DNA of 64,000 nucleotides, taken from positions 2,666,001 through 2,730,000 of the forward strand of contig NZ_AP021879.1 in NCBI RefSeq assembly GCF_009689005.1, written 5' to 3'. This DNA comes from Desulfosarcina ovata subsp. ovata (lineage in GTDB: Bacteria > Desulfobacterota > Desulfobacteria > Desulfobacterales > Desulfosarcinaceae). Each line of letters starts with the position of its first letter. The first letter of the stretch is position 1. Position numbers and translations under genes: made by a program. The notes under the pieces were generated by a model. It had not been told where the DNA came from, searched no databases, and was given only the letters and a program-made list of their open reading frames with translations. This document shows positions 34,922 through 46,767 of the stretch, piece after piece.

Positions 34922-36679
34922 CTACGCCGCCAGCCCCAGAACGATGCGGGCCTGCCGCCAGACCGGATGGTCCGTGAGATGCGTCTGGCCGTCCAACGCT
35001 TCCCGCAGACGGACGAACACCCGCGCCACCAGCCGTTCCCGGCCGGCGGCCAGGCGGATCGCCCCCTGAAGCAGAAAAAAGCTGAGCAGCAGGATCAGGG
35101 TGATGGTCCAGAACGCATGCACGAAAAAGTTGCTGGTCAGAATCGTGCCGGTGAAAAAATTGGCGGCCGTCAGCCACCCGGTATAAGCGATCACCCCCAG
35201 CGACGGCAGGTTGAACAAAAGCTGCAGCACGCCGCCGCTGAGCCGCCGGCCGGCCTGTTCCAACTCCTCCTCCAGGGCCTCGTTCCAAATCCGCGCGAGT
35301 TGTTCGCCAATGGCCTCACCGTCTCCCGGCGCCTGTCGCTCATCACGCACGCGGGGGGCAAACCGGGCGGCCACCAGCCGTTCGGCAACATCCGGCCATG
35401 CCCGGGCCATGGCGGCATCGTAACGCACCAGGGCCGTCCCGGCGCCCGCGCCCCGCTCGGCGGCGGCGAGGGCTTTTTTCGACTCACCATAGTGTTTGAC
35501 CGTGGCAACGGCCCCAAAAACCTGGCGCACCGGATTGCCGAAACGCAACAAGGAGGCGATCCCGGAACCGAACACCAGAATCCGCGCCCAGATGGCCACC
35601 AGCCACCCCACCGGCCCGAGCCAGCGCTGAGCCAACTGCTGGTAGAGGCGCACATTGACGCCCGTGGCCGCGCCGCCGGCCCCCTGAAAGGCGGCCACGG
35701 CCTGCCCCATGGCCTCGGCCTCGGCCGCCGCCATCTGGTCGATGGCCTCCGACAAGCGCGCTTTCTCCTTCTCCGCCTCGCTGCGGATCGTCTGCTCAAG
35801 GCTGTTTCTCAGGCTGTGGGCGTTCTCCAGACGCCGGTCGACAGAGTAACCCGCCTGGTTGTAAGTGTCGACAATCAGCCCGCGCAACTGGTCAAACTGG
35901 TCGCGGGTGTGCCGCGGCCGGGCCTGCTCGGTCCATCCGGGGCGGTGCAGGTGACTCCTGGCGGACACACACAGAATATCCGACGGATCCGTAGACCACG
36001 CCTTGCGGATGTAATCGCTGAATTCGGGCATAATGGTGTCGGTCAGTTCGGTTTCGTTTAGCCGGTCGCATTTGTTCACCGCCACCACCAGGCTCCTGCC
36101 GCCGAACAGCCGCACGTAGGGAATCAGAAAGTCGGTATGGTCGCGCCGCTTCGGGTTTTCTCCGTCGAACACGCAGATCAGGACATCCGAGAGGGTGATG
36201 GCCTGGTGGATGATGGGAATGTGCCGATCCTGATGGGTGCTGTCCGTATCCGGGGTGTCGATGAGGATCACATTCTCCAGGTGCTCGGCCGCTTCGCTGG
36301 CCCGGACGCGAATGTTCTCCGGGCCCAGTTGATCGACCAGCTGGGCCGCATCGGCAGGCTGGCGGCAGAAGGCCACCACCTGCTGGGTCGTGGGACGCTG
36401 GTGACCTGCCGGGGAGAGGTGGTCATCGCCGGCCAGGGAGTTGAGCAGGGTCGACTTGCCCGATCCGCAGGGTCCCACCAGGGTCACCACCAGCTTGCGG
36501 TCAAAACGCTCGGCCAGCCGGTCCAGCATGGCAATGGCCTCATTGCAGGCCGTTTGCAGGCCGGCGGCAGGCCGCCACAGGGAAACCCGCGCCAGGGTAT
36601 CGGCCATGCCCCGGATATCGGCGCGGACGCTTTCCAGTTCGGCAACGGCCCGCAGTCGGGTCATTTGCGCATCGATCAT
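34922..36679 (-). CDS. Dynamin-like GTPase, second of a tandem pair
   Basis: The start ATG 36679 (MIDAQMTRLRAVAELE) overlaps the stop of the upstream GTPase by 4 nt, giving 585 aa. The G domain has P-loop VTLVGPCGSGKSTLLNSLAG (GPCGSGKST at about 69-77), a conserved Thr in PTTQQVVAF, DTPDTDSTHQDRH (DTPD) and VNKCDRLNETEL (NKCD). A long helical middle follows, and hydrophobic segments WLVAIWARILVFGSG and FWTITLILLLSFFLLQGAI near the C-terminus probably insert in the membrane. Such paired bacterial dynamins are proposed to remodel membranes. The role here is unknown. Confidence 0.85.
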   Translation of the reverse strand: MIDAQMTRLRAVAELESVRADIRGMADTLARVSLWRPAAGLQTACNEAIAMLDRLAERFDRKLVVTLVGPCGSGKSTLLNSLAGDDHLSPAGHQRPTTQQVVAFCRQPADAAQLVDQLGPENIRVRASEAAEHLENVILIDTPDTDSTHQDRHIPIIHQAITLSDVLICVFDGENPKRRDHTDFLIPYVRLFGGRSLVVAVNKCDRLNETELTDTIMPEFSDYIRKAWSTDPSDILCVSARSHLHRPGWTEQARPRHTRDQFDQLRGLIVDTYNQAGYSVDRRLENAHSLRNSLEQTIRSEAEKEKARLSEAIDQMAAAEAEAMGQAVAAFQGAGGAATGVNVRLYQQLAQRWLGPVGWLVAIWARILVFGSGIASLLRFGNPVRQVFGAVATVKHYGESKKALAAAERGAGAGTALVRYDAAMARAWPDVAERLVAARFAPRVRDERQAPGDGEAIGEQLARIWNEALEEELEQAGRRLSGGVLQLLFNLPSLGVIAYTGWLTAANFFTGTILTSNFFVHAFWTITLILLLSFFLLQGAIRLAAGRERLVARVFVRLREALDGQTHLTDHPVWRQARIVLGLAA

Positions 36680-38676
36680 GATGGGGTCTCCAGTGCATGG
36701 CGGCAACGGGACAACGCGTTTTCCATGGATGCGATGCGGCCGGTGGCCCGGTCGATCACCGTTCGTCCCGCCTCCAGCAGCGTTGCGGTAATTTCGGTTT
36801 CAAACAACCCCTCGAGGGCGGTCAGTTTGTGGGTCAGCCAGGTCTGTGCCACCGGCCCCAACAGCGCCTCCAGCTGCTTGAGGTCGGCTTTCTTCATGCC
36901 GGCCGTGGCCGGAATGGCCACCAGGGCGTAAAGGTCGTTGAGGCCGAAAATGCCGGCCAGCTTGACCTTGATGCCCACGGCCCCCACCGGGTCGCCGGTG
37001 TGCAGCACATAGGTGACCGCCGCAGTGGCAGGAATGATATTGAGCATGGCCGCAACGGTCTGCCGGATCTGGTCGATGGCGGTCAGGCGCCGGCGCTGCT
37101 CGGCGGCCAGGCGCTGCAGTTCATCCTCCAGGCCATCGGTCAGGCTGAGCAGGATCTCCTGCCGGGCAAGCAGTTTATCCACAATTGCCGACCAGTCTGC
37201 CTGGCCGAGGGCGGCCTGGCGCCCGGCCAAGGCCGGCGGGAGCGGGATTTCAAGGGAGATGGTGCCCGTGTCACTGCGCTGGACCGCCACCCGGGCCTTG
37301 CCGGTCAACTGCCGCGCGCGTTCCCGCAGGGAGGCGGCCAGCGGCTCCGTTTCCGGCAGGTTCAGGGCGATCACCGGATCGAGGACGGACTGACGCAGCC
37401 GGTTGGCCGCCCGGATCAGATCGGTCTGCACGGCCGCGCTCATTTTTCCGCGATCCGCCATCCGGTCCGTGCCGCTTTTGCCGCGCAGCCATCGGGCCGT
37501 GCTGATCATCAGCCGCACCGGCGCTTCCACCACTCGCCCGGTCTTGCGCATGATCCGGATATGCGAGGGATCGCCAGCCTGCCAGATTTCCGAGAATCGT
37601 CTCACCACCGCATCCATGGGCAAGTGCCCCAGGGCCTCGCGCACCCGTTGCTGCTGCAGGAACCGCAGCCCGTCGAGATAGAGTTCCATGAGCAGGCACG
37701 ACTCCCGCGAGTCCTGCAGAAACCGGCCGGCCTGCTCGACCACGTCCCTGAAAATGGAGCGGTTCAGCTCACCGCGCACGTCCCGGGCATCCATTGCGGC
37801 CAGCGCATCCACCAGTTGGGGGTGACCAGTGCCCAGCGGCGACAGGGTCATGCTGCGCACACCGTCGGCCACGCGGTTGTCCTCATCGGCGCGGTAAACG
37901 CCCAGAACATGCTGCCCGGCTTGATCACCATACAGGTTGCGGGCAACGGTATCGGCATGGGCATGGACCTCCTGGTCGCTGAAGGCGGCATCGACCCGGT
38001 AGACGAGAAAGCAGCGGCGGGTGCCCACGGCGGTTAACATGCGGGCGATAAAATCGGTATTGTCACGGTTGTTGTAGTTGGCGTTGGTGAAGATGTAGAT
38101 CAATACATCGGCGGCCCGCAGGGCCCCTTCGACCCGTTCCCGGTTCTGATAGCTGCCCTTTGCACCGGTATCGAAATCCGGCGTGTCCACCAGTACCACG
38201 GTCGCCGGCAGCCCTTTGGCGTAGTAAAATAACGGACCGCCCGGGGAGAGCAACTGTTCCTTATCGTCCAGCAACTGCGGAAGTTCGTCAAACGAATCGA
38301 AGAGGGCCTCGACAACTCCGCATCGATTCTCATGGGCAGCACTCAGGGCGACCAGCATGCGGCGATTGATGCCGGCCCGGCCGCCGGTGGGGGAGAGGGC
38401 GTCGCCGGCCAGGCTGTTGAAAAGCGTGCTTTTGCCCGCCGAGCCGCCCCCGCAGATGGCAGCCACCAGGGGAAAACCAGGCTGCAGCCGGGGCAGCAGA
38501 CGCCCCTCCACCGCCGCCATCCATTGGTCCATGGCCGGCTGCGAATCCAGGCCAAGCAGTTCGGTCAGGGCCGCGGCATCATCTTTCAGCCGGGCCAGGG
38601 CATCGCTGGTCGCATCGTCATAAAGTGGGTCCACCCGCAAACCGTCTCCTTTTCCTGCAAGACCTTTAGCATACAT
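36676..38676 (-). CDS. Dynamin-like GTPase, first of a tandem pair
   Basis: The 666-aa protein has a G domain at about 70-260. It contains P-loop ICGGGSAGKSTLFNSLAG (GGGSAGKST at 76-84), VLVDTPDFDTGAKGSYQNRE (DTPD at 164-167) and a degenerate NKxD region (LVYRVDAAFSDQ), so guanine recognition may differ from its partner. A long helical stalk follows, with two weakly hydrophobic stretches near residues 560-620 (PATAAVTYVLHTGDPVGAVG and LYALVAIPATAG). It is coupled to the downstream GTPase by an ATGA overlap, which suggests a stoichiometric heteromer. Confidence 0.85.
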   Translation of the reverse strand: MYAKGLAGKGDGLRVDPLYDDATSDALARLKDDAAALTELLGLDSQPAMDQWMAAVEGRLLPRLQPGFPLVAAICGGGSAGKSTLFNSLAGDALSPTGGRAGINRRMLVALSAAHENRCGVVEALFDSFDELPQLLDDKEQLLSPGGPLFYYAKGLPATVVLVDTPDFDTGAKGSYQNRERVEGALRAADVLIYIFTNANYNNRDNTDFIARMLTAVGTRRCFLVYRVDAAFSDQEVHAHADTVARNLYGDQAGQHVLGVYRADEDNRVADGVRSMTLSPLGTGHPQLVDALAAMDARDVRGELNRSIFRDVVEQAGRFLQDSRESCLLMELYLDGLRFLQQQRVREALGHLPMDAVVRRFSEIWQAGDPSHIRIMRKTGRVVEAPVRLMISTARWLRGKSGTDRMADRGKMSAAVQTDLIRAANRLRQSVLDPVIALNLPETEPLAASLRERARQLTGKARVAVQRSDTGTISLEIPLPPALAGRQAALGQADWSAIVDKLLARQEILLSLTDGLEDELQRLAAEQRRRLTAIDQIRQTVAAMLNIIPATAAVTYVLHTGDPVGAVGIKVKLAGIFGLNDLYALVAIPATAGMKKADLKQLEALLGPVAQTWLTHKLTALEGLFETEITATLLEAGRTVIDRATGRIASMENALSRCRHALETPS

Positions 38677-38770
38677 TAAAGGCCGATGGAACGGTTGACA
38701 ACCACCGGCCGGCTTCCCATGTTCGACACAGCGAATTTAATTCCTGATTGAATGGAAAGCGAGGACCATC

Positions 38771-38980
38771 ATGGCCTGGACCACCCTTCCCGGCATCACC
38801 GGCAAAGTGTATGTGCCCGACGAAACCGGACCGACACCGAAAAAACATCCCTGCCGGACCTGTTTTTCGTGCCAGTGGTGCGATGAGACCCGCTGTCGGG
38901 TCTGTCGCAGCGGGTCGGAAACGGACTGCCCCGCCGCTCCGGACGATGCCCGATGCCGATGTGCGGAAGAGAAATCCTGA
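38771..38980 (+). CDS. Small Cys-rich protein with clustered CxxC motifs
   Basis: The 69-aa product is preceded by GCGAGGACC. It contains ten cysteines, eight of them in HPCRTCFSCQWCDETRCRVC plus the residues that follow. Overlapping CxxC pairs (CRTC, CQWC, CRVC) indicate a metal- or cluster-binding mini-domain. The N-terminus MAWTTLPGITGKVYVPDE is hydrophilic, with no signal peptide. I recall similar unnamed proteins in Desulfobacterota but know no function. It stands alone between the divergent GTPase genes and a convergent htpX. Confidence 0.65.
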   Translation: MAWTTLPGITGKVYVPDETGPTPKKHPCRTCFSCQWCDETRCRVCRSGSETDCPAAPDDARCRCAEEKS

Positions 38981-39069
38981 ACGCCGCTTTGACGGACATG
39001 GCCTGCGTTTTCCCCAAACGGCACTGAACCTGTCTCAGCCCCTTGGCGTCTGATCGGCGTTCCGATACC

Positions 39070-40029
39070 CTACTCCCCTTTCAGCTTGTCCCAGAATGCA
39101 CGACCGGCGTCGGCCTGTCGGTCTTTACCGGACATCGGCGGTGGTGGGGGGACGGCCGGTCCCATACCGGAACCACTCGGGGGCCGCACGCCGCGCAGCC
39201 GGCTGATGCGCTCGGCCATGGGCGGATGGGTGGAGAAAAGGCGCTGCAAGCTCTGTCCGGAGAGCGGGTTGACGATGAACATATGCGCCGTCGACGGATT
39301 GGCATCCATGGGAATCCGCCGCGCGTAACCGTCCAGCTTCTCCAGGGCGCGGGCCAGCCCTTCGGGACTGCCGGCAATGCGGGCGCCGGTGGCGTCGGCC
39401 AGGTACTCCCGGGAACGCGAAACCGCCATCTGGACAATCATGGCGGCCATGGGCGCGATGATGGACATGGCGATCATGCCGATGGCACCCATGCCGCCGC
39501 CATTGTCGTCATCCCGATGCATGCCGCCGAAAATGGCCGACCAGCGCGCCATGGAAGCCAGCATCATGATCGCGCCGGCCATGGTGGCGGCAATGGTGCC
39601 GATGAGAATATCGCGGTTTTTCACGTGGGCCATCTCGTGGGCCAGCACCCCCATCACCTCCTGACGGTCCATCAGGGAGAGCAACCCTTGCGTAACGGCC
39701 ACCACGGCGTGATCGGGGTTCCTGCCGGTGGCAAAGGCGTTGGGCGCCTCCTTGGGGATGATATAGACCTTGGGCATGGGCAGCCCGGCCTGGCGGGCGA
39801 GGGTCTCGACCATGCCGTACAACTCAGGGGCCTGCTGCGGGGTCGCCTCGCGGGCCTGGTACATTTTCAGCACGATCTTGTCCGAATACCAGTAGCTGAA
39901 AAAATTCATCCCGGCGGCCAGTACCAGGGCGATCATCATCCCCTGGCGGCCGCCCAGGAGGTTGCCCACAACCATGATCAATACCGTCATCACGGCCAGC
40001 AAGAGCGTGGTTTTGAGCTGGTTACCCAT
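39070..40029 (-). CDS. htpX: Zinc metalloprotease HtpX
   Basis: The 319-aa membrane-bound M48 peptidase degrades misfolded inner-membrane proteins. Two N-terminal helices ([19 protein letters not shown] and [16 protein letters not shown]) precede [19 protein letters not shown] and the zinc site [10 protein letters not shown] (His131, Glu132, His135). The third ligand, a Glu, lies in [13 protein letters not shown]. All catalytic residues are present. Hsp20 and lon genes follow on the opposite strand. Confidence 0.95.
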   Translation of the reverse strand: MGNQLKTTLLLAVMTVLIMVVGNLLGGRQGMMIALVLAAGMNFFSYWYSDKIVLKMYQAREATPQQAPELYGMVETLARQAGLPMPKVYIIPKEAPNAFATGRNPDHAVVAVTQGLLSLMDRQEVMGVLAHEMAHVKNRDILIGTIAATMAGAIMMLASMARWSAIFGGMHRDDDNGGGMGAIGMIAMSIIAPMAAMIVQMAVSRSREYLADATGARIAGSPEGLARALEKLDGYARRIPMDANPSTAHMFIVNPLSGQSLQRLFSTHPPMAERISRLRGVRPPSGSGMGPAVPPPPPMSGKDRQADAGRAFWDKLKGE

Positions 40030-40255
40030 GTCAAATTCTCCTTGTTTACCGGTTATACCCTGTTTGACGCACGAAAAGTGCTTCCGATGGAGTGCTCAAA
40101 GATAACACCGATTCATGCAAAGGCAACCGGATCAAAGGGTTTGGCCTTCACGGCTTTACAACCCCCCGATTCGGTGTTAGTTTTACCGAGTCGCCAAACT
40201 TAAGGAAGCAATTGCGCCTATTCTATAACTGAAGATTGTTTCGGGGAAAAATGCC

Positions 40256-40708
40256 ATGGACTATATCAAAATTAAATTCGGCAGCAATTTTGATCCAACC
40301 GGCCAGAATCTGGGAAAAACCATCCAAGAGATATTCCGGCCGCGTCCCATCAACCCCATGTTTTCGTCCCGTGAGCACATGTGGACACCGCAGATGGATA
40401 TTTTCGAGACGCCGGAAGAGATCATGATCTGGGCGGAGATCTCCGGCGTGGAGAAGGACGATCTGGACCTGGAGATCAATTCCCGGGCGGTGAAGATCTC
40501 CGGCATCCGACGGGAGATGTCCCGGGTGTCCAACGGCACTTACCGGCTGGCTGAAATCCAGTACGGCCGGTTCGAACGAATTCTCTACCTACCGTCACCG
40601 GTGGACACCGAGGTGGTCTCTTCCAGCTATGTCAATGGGCTGCTCAAGATCCGCATCGCCAAACTCAAGTTGGACAAGGTGCACAAGGTTCCCATCAGTG
40701 AGGAATAA
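40256..40708 (+). CDS. Hsp20/alpha-crystallin family small heat shock protein
   Basis: The 150-aa protein has an alpha-crystallin domain at about residues 45-145: PQMDIFETPEEIMIWAEISG (in part), DDLDLEINSRAVKISGIRR, the strand FERILYLPSPVDTEVVSSSY, and NGLLKIRIAKLKLDK, which replaces the usual GVLxI motif. No C-terminal IXI is present, though KVPISEE is close to it. It acts as an ATP-independent holdase. Its stop is 102 nt before the Lon start, so the two may share a transcript. Confidence 0.9.
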   Translation: MDYIKIKFGSNFDPTGQNLGKTIQEIFRPRPINPMFSSREHMWTPQMDIFETPEEIMIWAEISGVEKDDLDLEINSRAVKISGIRREMSRVSNGTYRLAEIQYGRFERILYLPSPVDTEVVSSSYVNGLLKIRIAKLKLDKVHKVPISEE

Positions 40709-40810
40709 GCCTTTCCATCCACCGCTTATGGCATGCCCGTGCGCATTGTCCGCTTTGGTGGGCAACCCGGCGCATCACCCACTTCCGACCCTTTCTTAAA
40801 GGAGGGCACC

Positions 40811-43162
<2,352 letters not shown>

Positions 43163-43187
43163 GGCCTTGCATAGGGAGAAAAAACCA

Positions 43188-43961
43188 GTGACGATCCCAT
43201 CGGTATCGACCCGGCGGGGCGCAAGGGGCTTGATGCGGATGCTTTGCGCCATCGTCTTGTTGCTCGTTTCGGCATGCACCTCGTCTCCGCCCACCGTGTC
43301 GACGCCCCCGCCGGCAACCGCACCGGGCCAGCCCAAACCCTACCGGGTATACGGCACCTGGTACAAACCGCTGAGCGATGCCCAGGGATTCTCCCAGCAG
43401 GGGGTCGCCTCCTGGTATGGCCGCAAATTTCACGGCCGCAAGACCTCCAGCGGTGAGGTCTACGACATGTATGCCATGACCGCCGCCCACAAGACCCTGC
43501 CGCTGGGCACCTGGGTCCGGGTACGGCGGCTGGACACGAATCGCGATGTGGTCGTCCGGGTCAACGACCGGGGTCCCTTTGTCCATGGCCGGATCATCGA
43601 TCTCTCTTACTCCGCCGCCAAGGAACTGGCCATCGTCGGCCCGGGAACCGCCCGGGTGGAGATCGTCGCCCTGGGGAAGCGGCGGGAAACCGCCAGCGGT
43701 GACGCCTACGTCCCCATGGACTACTACAGCGGGGCGTTCACCTTCCAGGTGGGCGCCTTTGCCAACCGGGACAATGCCGAACGGCTGCGCACCCGGCTGC
43801 AGCAGCGGTTCACCAATGCCCACGTCACCCCTTACGATCGCGGCGATGCCGTCTTCTACCGGGTGCGCGTGGGACGTTGCGACGATCTGGCGTCCGCCGA
43901 AGAGTATGAGCGCAGCCTGGCGAACAGCGGTTATCCGGACGCATTCATCGTGGCGGAATAG
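43188..43961 (+). CDS. rlpA: Septal ring lytic transglycosylase RlpA family lipoprotein
   Basis: The probable start is GTG 43188 (TIPSVSTRRGARGLMRM), following AGGGAGAA, giving 257 aa. ATG 43233 is an alternative. The signal peptide ends in the lipobox LLLVSAC. The double-psi beta-barrel has QQGVASWYGRKFHGRKTSSG, MTAAHKTLPLGTWVRV and VNDRGPFVHGRIIDLSYSAA, with the catalytic-type Asp in NDRGPF. A C-terminal SPOR domain (FTFQVGAFANRDNAERLRTR) targets denuded septal glycan. The gene lies 25 nt after lon and 14 nt before gmhB. Confidence 0.92.
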   Translation: MTIPSVSTRRGARGLMRMLCAIVLLLVSACTSSPPTVSTPPPATAPGQPKPYRVYGTWYKPLSDAQGFSQQGVASWYGRKFHGRKTSSGEVYDMYAMTAAHKTLPLGTWVRVRRLDTNRDVVVRVNDRGPFVHGRIIDLSYSAAKELAIVGPGTARVEIVALGKRRETASGDAYVPMDYYSGAFTFQVGAFANRDNAERLRTRLQQRFTNAHVTPYDRGDAVFYRVRVGRCDDLASAEEYERSLANSGYPDAFIVAE

Positions 43962-43975
43962 GATACCGACGGCCC

Positions 43976-44536
43976 GTGCCCATCCAAACCGTATTTCTCG
44001 ACCGCGACGGTGTAATTAACGTCGATTCCCCCGACTACATCAAGTGCCGCGACGAATTCCACCCGATCCCGGGCAGCCTGGCCGCCATTGGCCGCCTGAC
44101 CCGCGGCGGCCTTAATATCATCGTCATCACCAACCAGTCGGTGATCAACCGCGGTATGGTGCCGCTTCGCGAACTGCAGGCGATCCATGATAAACTGCAC
44201 CGACTGGTCGCCGAGCACGGCGGCCGGATCACGGATATCTTCTTCTGCCCCCATCGTCCCGACGAGAATTGCGACTGCCGCAAACCCAAACCGGGCCTGA
44301 TCGAACGCGCCCGTGAGCGCTACGCCATCGACCTCTCCCGGGCCGTCATGGTGGGGGACAGCGCCAAGGACATCCTGGCGGGCAAGGCAGCCGGTTGCGG
44401 CCGCACGGTGCTGGTACAAACCGGCAACGGCCCCACCGCCATGCGCACACTTGAGGAAGCGGGGCAGCGGCCGGACCACATTGCCGCCGACCTTGCGGCG
44501 GCCGCCGACTGGATTCTTGCCCACGGGGATGCATAA
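43976..44536 (+). CDS. gmhB: D-glycero-beta-D-manno-heptose 1,7-bisphosphate 7-phosphatase
   Basis: The 186-aa protein starts with GTG at 43976. This HAD phosphatase has the nucleophile motif FLDRDGVINVDSPDYIK, motif II VITNQSVINRGMV and motif III KPKPGLIERA then VMVGDSAKDILAGKAAG. The GmhB zinc site is CPHRPDENCDC. It removes the 7-phosphate during ADP-heptose synthesis for the LPS core. The other heptose genes are not in the window. Identity within the GmhB/HisB-N group is by the zinc loop. Confidence 0.9.
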   Translation: MPIQTVFLDRDGVINVDSPDYIKCRDEFHPIPGSLAAIGRLTRGGLNIIVITNQSVINRGMVPLRELQAIHDKLHRLVAEHGGRITDIFFCPHRPDENCDCRKPKPGLIERARERYAIDLSRAVMVGDSAKDILAGKAAGCGRTVLVQTGNGPTAMRTLEEAGQRPDHIAADLAAAADWILAHGDA

Positions 44537-44542
44537 TTCCCC

Positions 44543-46729
44543 ATGACCGCTGCCCAAACCATCGCCCTGTCCGGCCGCATCGAGCGAATCACCTACCACA
44601 ACCGTGACAACCACTTCACCATCGCCCGGCTGCGTACCGATGAGAACCACCATCTGATCACCATCAAAGGGACCATGCCGGAACCCAAGGTGGGCGAATC
44701 GATCGAGGTGCGCGGTCGCTGGGAGGCCCACGCCCGCTATGGCCAACAGCTCTGTTTCTCCACGTTCAAGCCGATCCTGCCGGCAACGGTGGACGGCATC
44801 CGCAACTACCTGGCATCGGGATTGATCAAGGGCGTGGGCCCCAAGCTGGTGGAACGGATCATCGGTCACTTCAAGGCCGATACCCTGACAGTCATCGAAT
44901 CCGCCCCCGAGCGGCTCTGCGAGGTGGCCGGCATCGGTAAAAAAACCGCCGCCCGCATTGCCGATGCCTGGCAAGCCCACCACGCCGCCCGCCAGCTGAT
45001 GCGCTTTTTGGAGGAAAATGGCGTAGACGTCGCCCACACCGCGCGGCTGCTGCGGGAGTATGGCAACGACGCCGTCGACATCCTGTGCAACGACCCGTAC
45101 CGCGTGGCCGAGGATATTCCACGCATCGGTTTCATGATTGCCGACGCCATCGTGCGCAACGCCGACACCCCGGTGGACGAAGCCGACCGGGCCAAGGCGT
45201 GCATGCTGCACCTGTTCGACCGGGCCGTGGACCAGGGGCATGCCTACATCGACCGGGAGATGCTGTTCGATACCTGCCTGAAAACCTTTGATGTGGCTCC
45301 GGAGACCGCTGCCGCGGCCCTTTCCGATCTGGTGGCCGGGGACGATCTGGTCGTGGCCACGGAGATGGCCCACGGTGGCCCGCCGCCGGTCTTTTTGCGG
45401 CTGCTCGACCAGGCCGAAGCGATGATTGCCCGGCGCATCACGGCCATGCAGAGCATCCCCCGGACAGAGGCACCGCCGGACAGCCGTTTGATTACCGACG
45501 AAGTGCTCAAAACCCTGGCGATCACCCTGTCCGACCGCCAGGAGGAGATCCTGACCCGCATCCTGGCCCACCGGGTATCGGTGATCACCGGCGGTCCGGG
45601 TACCGGGAAAACCACACTGATCCGCTCGATCACGGCGGTCATGGAACGGCTGGGACACCGGGTGATGCTGGCGGCCCCCACGGGCCGGGCCGCCCGCCGC
45701 CTGTCCGAGGTCACCGGCCGGCCGGCGGCGACCCTGCACAAAACACTGGGCTACAATCTGGCGGACGGTTGTTTCGAACGTACCGAAGACGATCCCTTGA
45801 CCGCCGATGTGGTCATCGTCGATGAAGCCTCCATGATCGACACCCTGCTCATGGCCCACCTGATCCGGGCCGTACCCATGACCGCATCCCTCATCCTGGT
45901 GGGCGATGTGTTCCAACTGCCGTCCGTGGGGCCGGGAACCGTGCTGGCGGACCTGATTCGCTCGGAACAGATCGTCACCTTCGAGCTGACCGACATCTTT
46001 CGCCAGGCCGAACAGAGCCCCATCGTGGTCAACGCCCACCGGATCCGGCGGGGAAAGCCGCCTGTGGTGGCGCCCCCCGATGATGCGGAGCACCTTTCGG
46101 ATTTTTACTTCATCGAGCAGGCCGCCCCGGAAAAAGCGGTGCAGACGGTCGTGGATCTTTGCCGCCAGGAGATCCCCGAGCACTTCCGGATGGACCCCAT
46201 CCGCGACATCCAGATCCTCACCCCCATGCACCGCGGCCTGGTGGGCACCCTCAATCTTAACCGGGTTCTGCAGTTGGCCTTGAACCCCGACAGTGACCAG
46301 GTAGCGGTCATGGGCAATCGCTTTCACGTGGGCGACAAGGTGATGCACCTGCGCAACAACTACCGCAAGGAGGTGTTCAACGGCGACATCGGCATCCTGC
46401 GAAGCATCGATCCGGAGAAAACACGCGTCGAGGTGGACTATGACGGACGCATCGTCCCCTACGATTTTGTCGAGATGGACGAGTTGACCCTGGCCTATGC
46501 CATCAGCGTGCACAAATCCCAGGGGTCGGAATATCCGGCGGTGGTCATCCCGCTGCTCACCCAGCACTATATCATGCTGCAGCGCAATCTGCTTTATACC
46601 GCCCTGACCCGCGGCAAACAGCTGGTGGTCATCGTCGGCACGACCAAAGCACTGAGGGTGGCCCTGGGCAACGACCGGCCCCGCCAGCGACGCTCCATGC
46701 TGGCCCGGCGCCTGAATCCGCAGTTGTAA
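44543..46729 (+). CDS. recD2: RecD-like ATP-dependent DNA helicase (RecD2)
   Basis: The 728-aa SF1B 5'-3' helicase has the RecD2 N-terminal OB/HhH part: LSGRIERITYHNRDNHFTIA, IRNYLASGLIKGVGPKLVER and ICEVAGIGKKTA-like repeats. Helicase motifs follow: Walker A VITGGPGTGKTTLIRSI, VVIVDEASMIDTLLM, FQLPSVGPGTVLADL and the C-terminal AYAISVHKSQGSEYPAVVIP with YTALTRGKQLVVIVG. The N-terminal extension separates it from RecBCD's RecD. It begins 6 nt after gmhB. Confidence 0.93.
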   Translation: MTAAQTIALSGRIERITYHNRDNHFTIARLRTDENHHLITIKGTMPEPKVGESIEVRGRWEAHARYGQQLCFSTFKPILPATVDGIRNYLASGLIKGVGPKLVERIIGHFKADTLTVIESAPERLCEVAGIGKKTAARIADAWQAHHAARQLMRFLEENGVDVAHTARLLREYGNDAVDILCNDPYRVAEDIPRIGFMIADAIVRNADTPVDEADRAKACMLHLFDRAVDQGHAYIDREMLFDTCLKTFDVAPETAAAALSDLVAGDDLVVATEMAHGGPPPVFLRLLDQAEAMIARRITAMQSIPRTEAPPDSRLITDEVLKTLAITLSDRQEEILTRILAHRVSVITGGPGTGKTTLIRSITAVMERLGHRVMLAAPTGRAARRLSEVTGRPAATLHKTLGYNLADGCFERTEDDPLTADVVIVDEASMIDTLLMAHLIRAVPMTASLILVGDVFQLPSVGPGTVLADLIRSEQIVTFELTDIFRQAEQSPIVVNAHRIRRGKPPVVAPPDDAEHLSDFYFIEQAAPEKAVQTVVDLCRQEIPEHFRMDPIRDIQILTPMHRGLVGTLNLNRVLQLALNPDSDQVAVMGNRFHVGDKVMHLRNNYRKEVFNGDIGILRSIDPEKTRVEVDYDGRIVPYDFVEMDELTLAYAISVHKSQGSEYPAVVIPLLTQHYIMLQRNLLYTALTRGKQLVVIVGTTKALRVALGNDRPRQRRSMLARRLNPQL

Positions 46730-46767
46730 GTGAATGGACTGAAACCGAAGAGAAAAAAGGGGGACGG

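Noticed and set aside
40078..40105. GAGTGCTC resembling half of a CIRCE (HrcA) element near htpX and hsp20
   Set aside because: The left half TTAGCACTC is missing. AGTGCT occurs only as a direct repeat, so it is not the inverted repeat HrcA needs. A sigma-32-like box upstream of hsp20 was too weak to call.
43931..46567. 878-codon open frame on the minus strand
   Set aside because: Antisense shadow of gmhB and recD2. The opposite frames carry all the conserved motifs.
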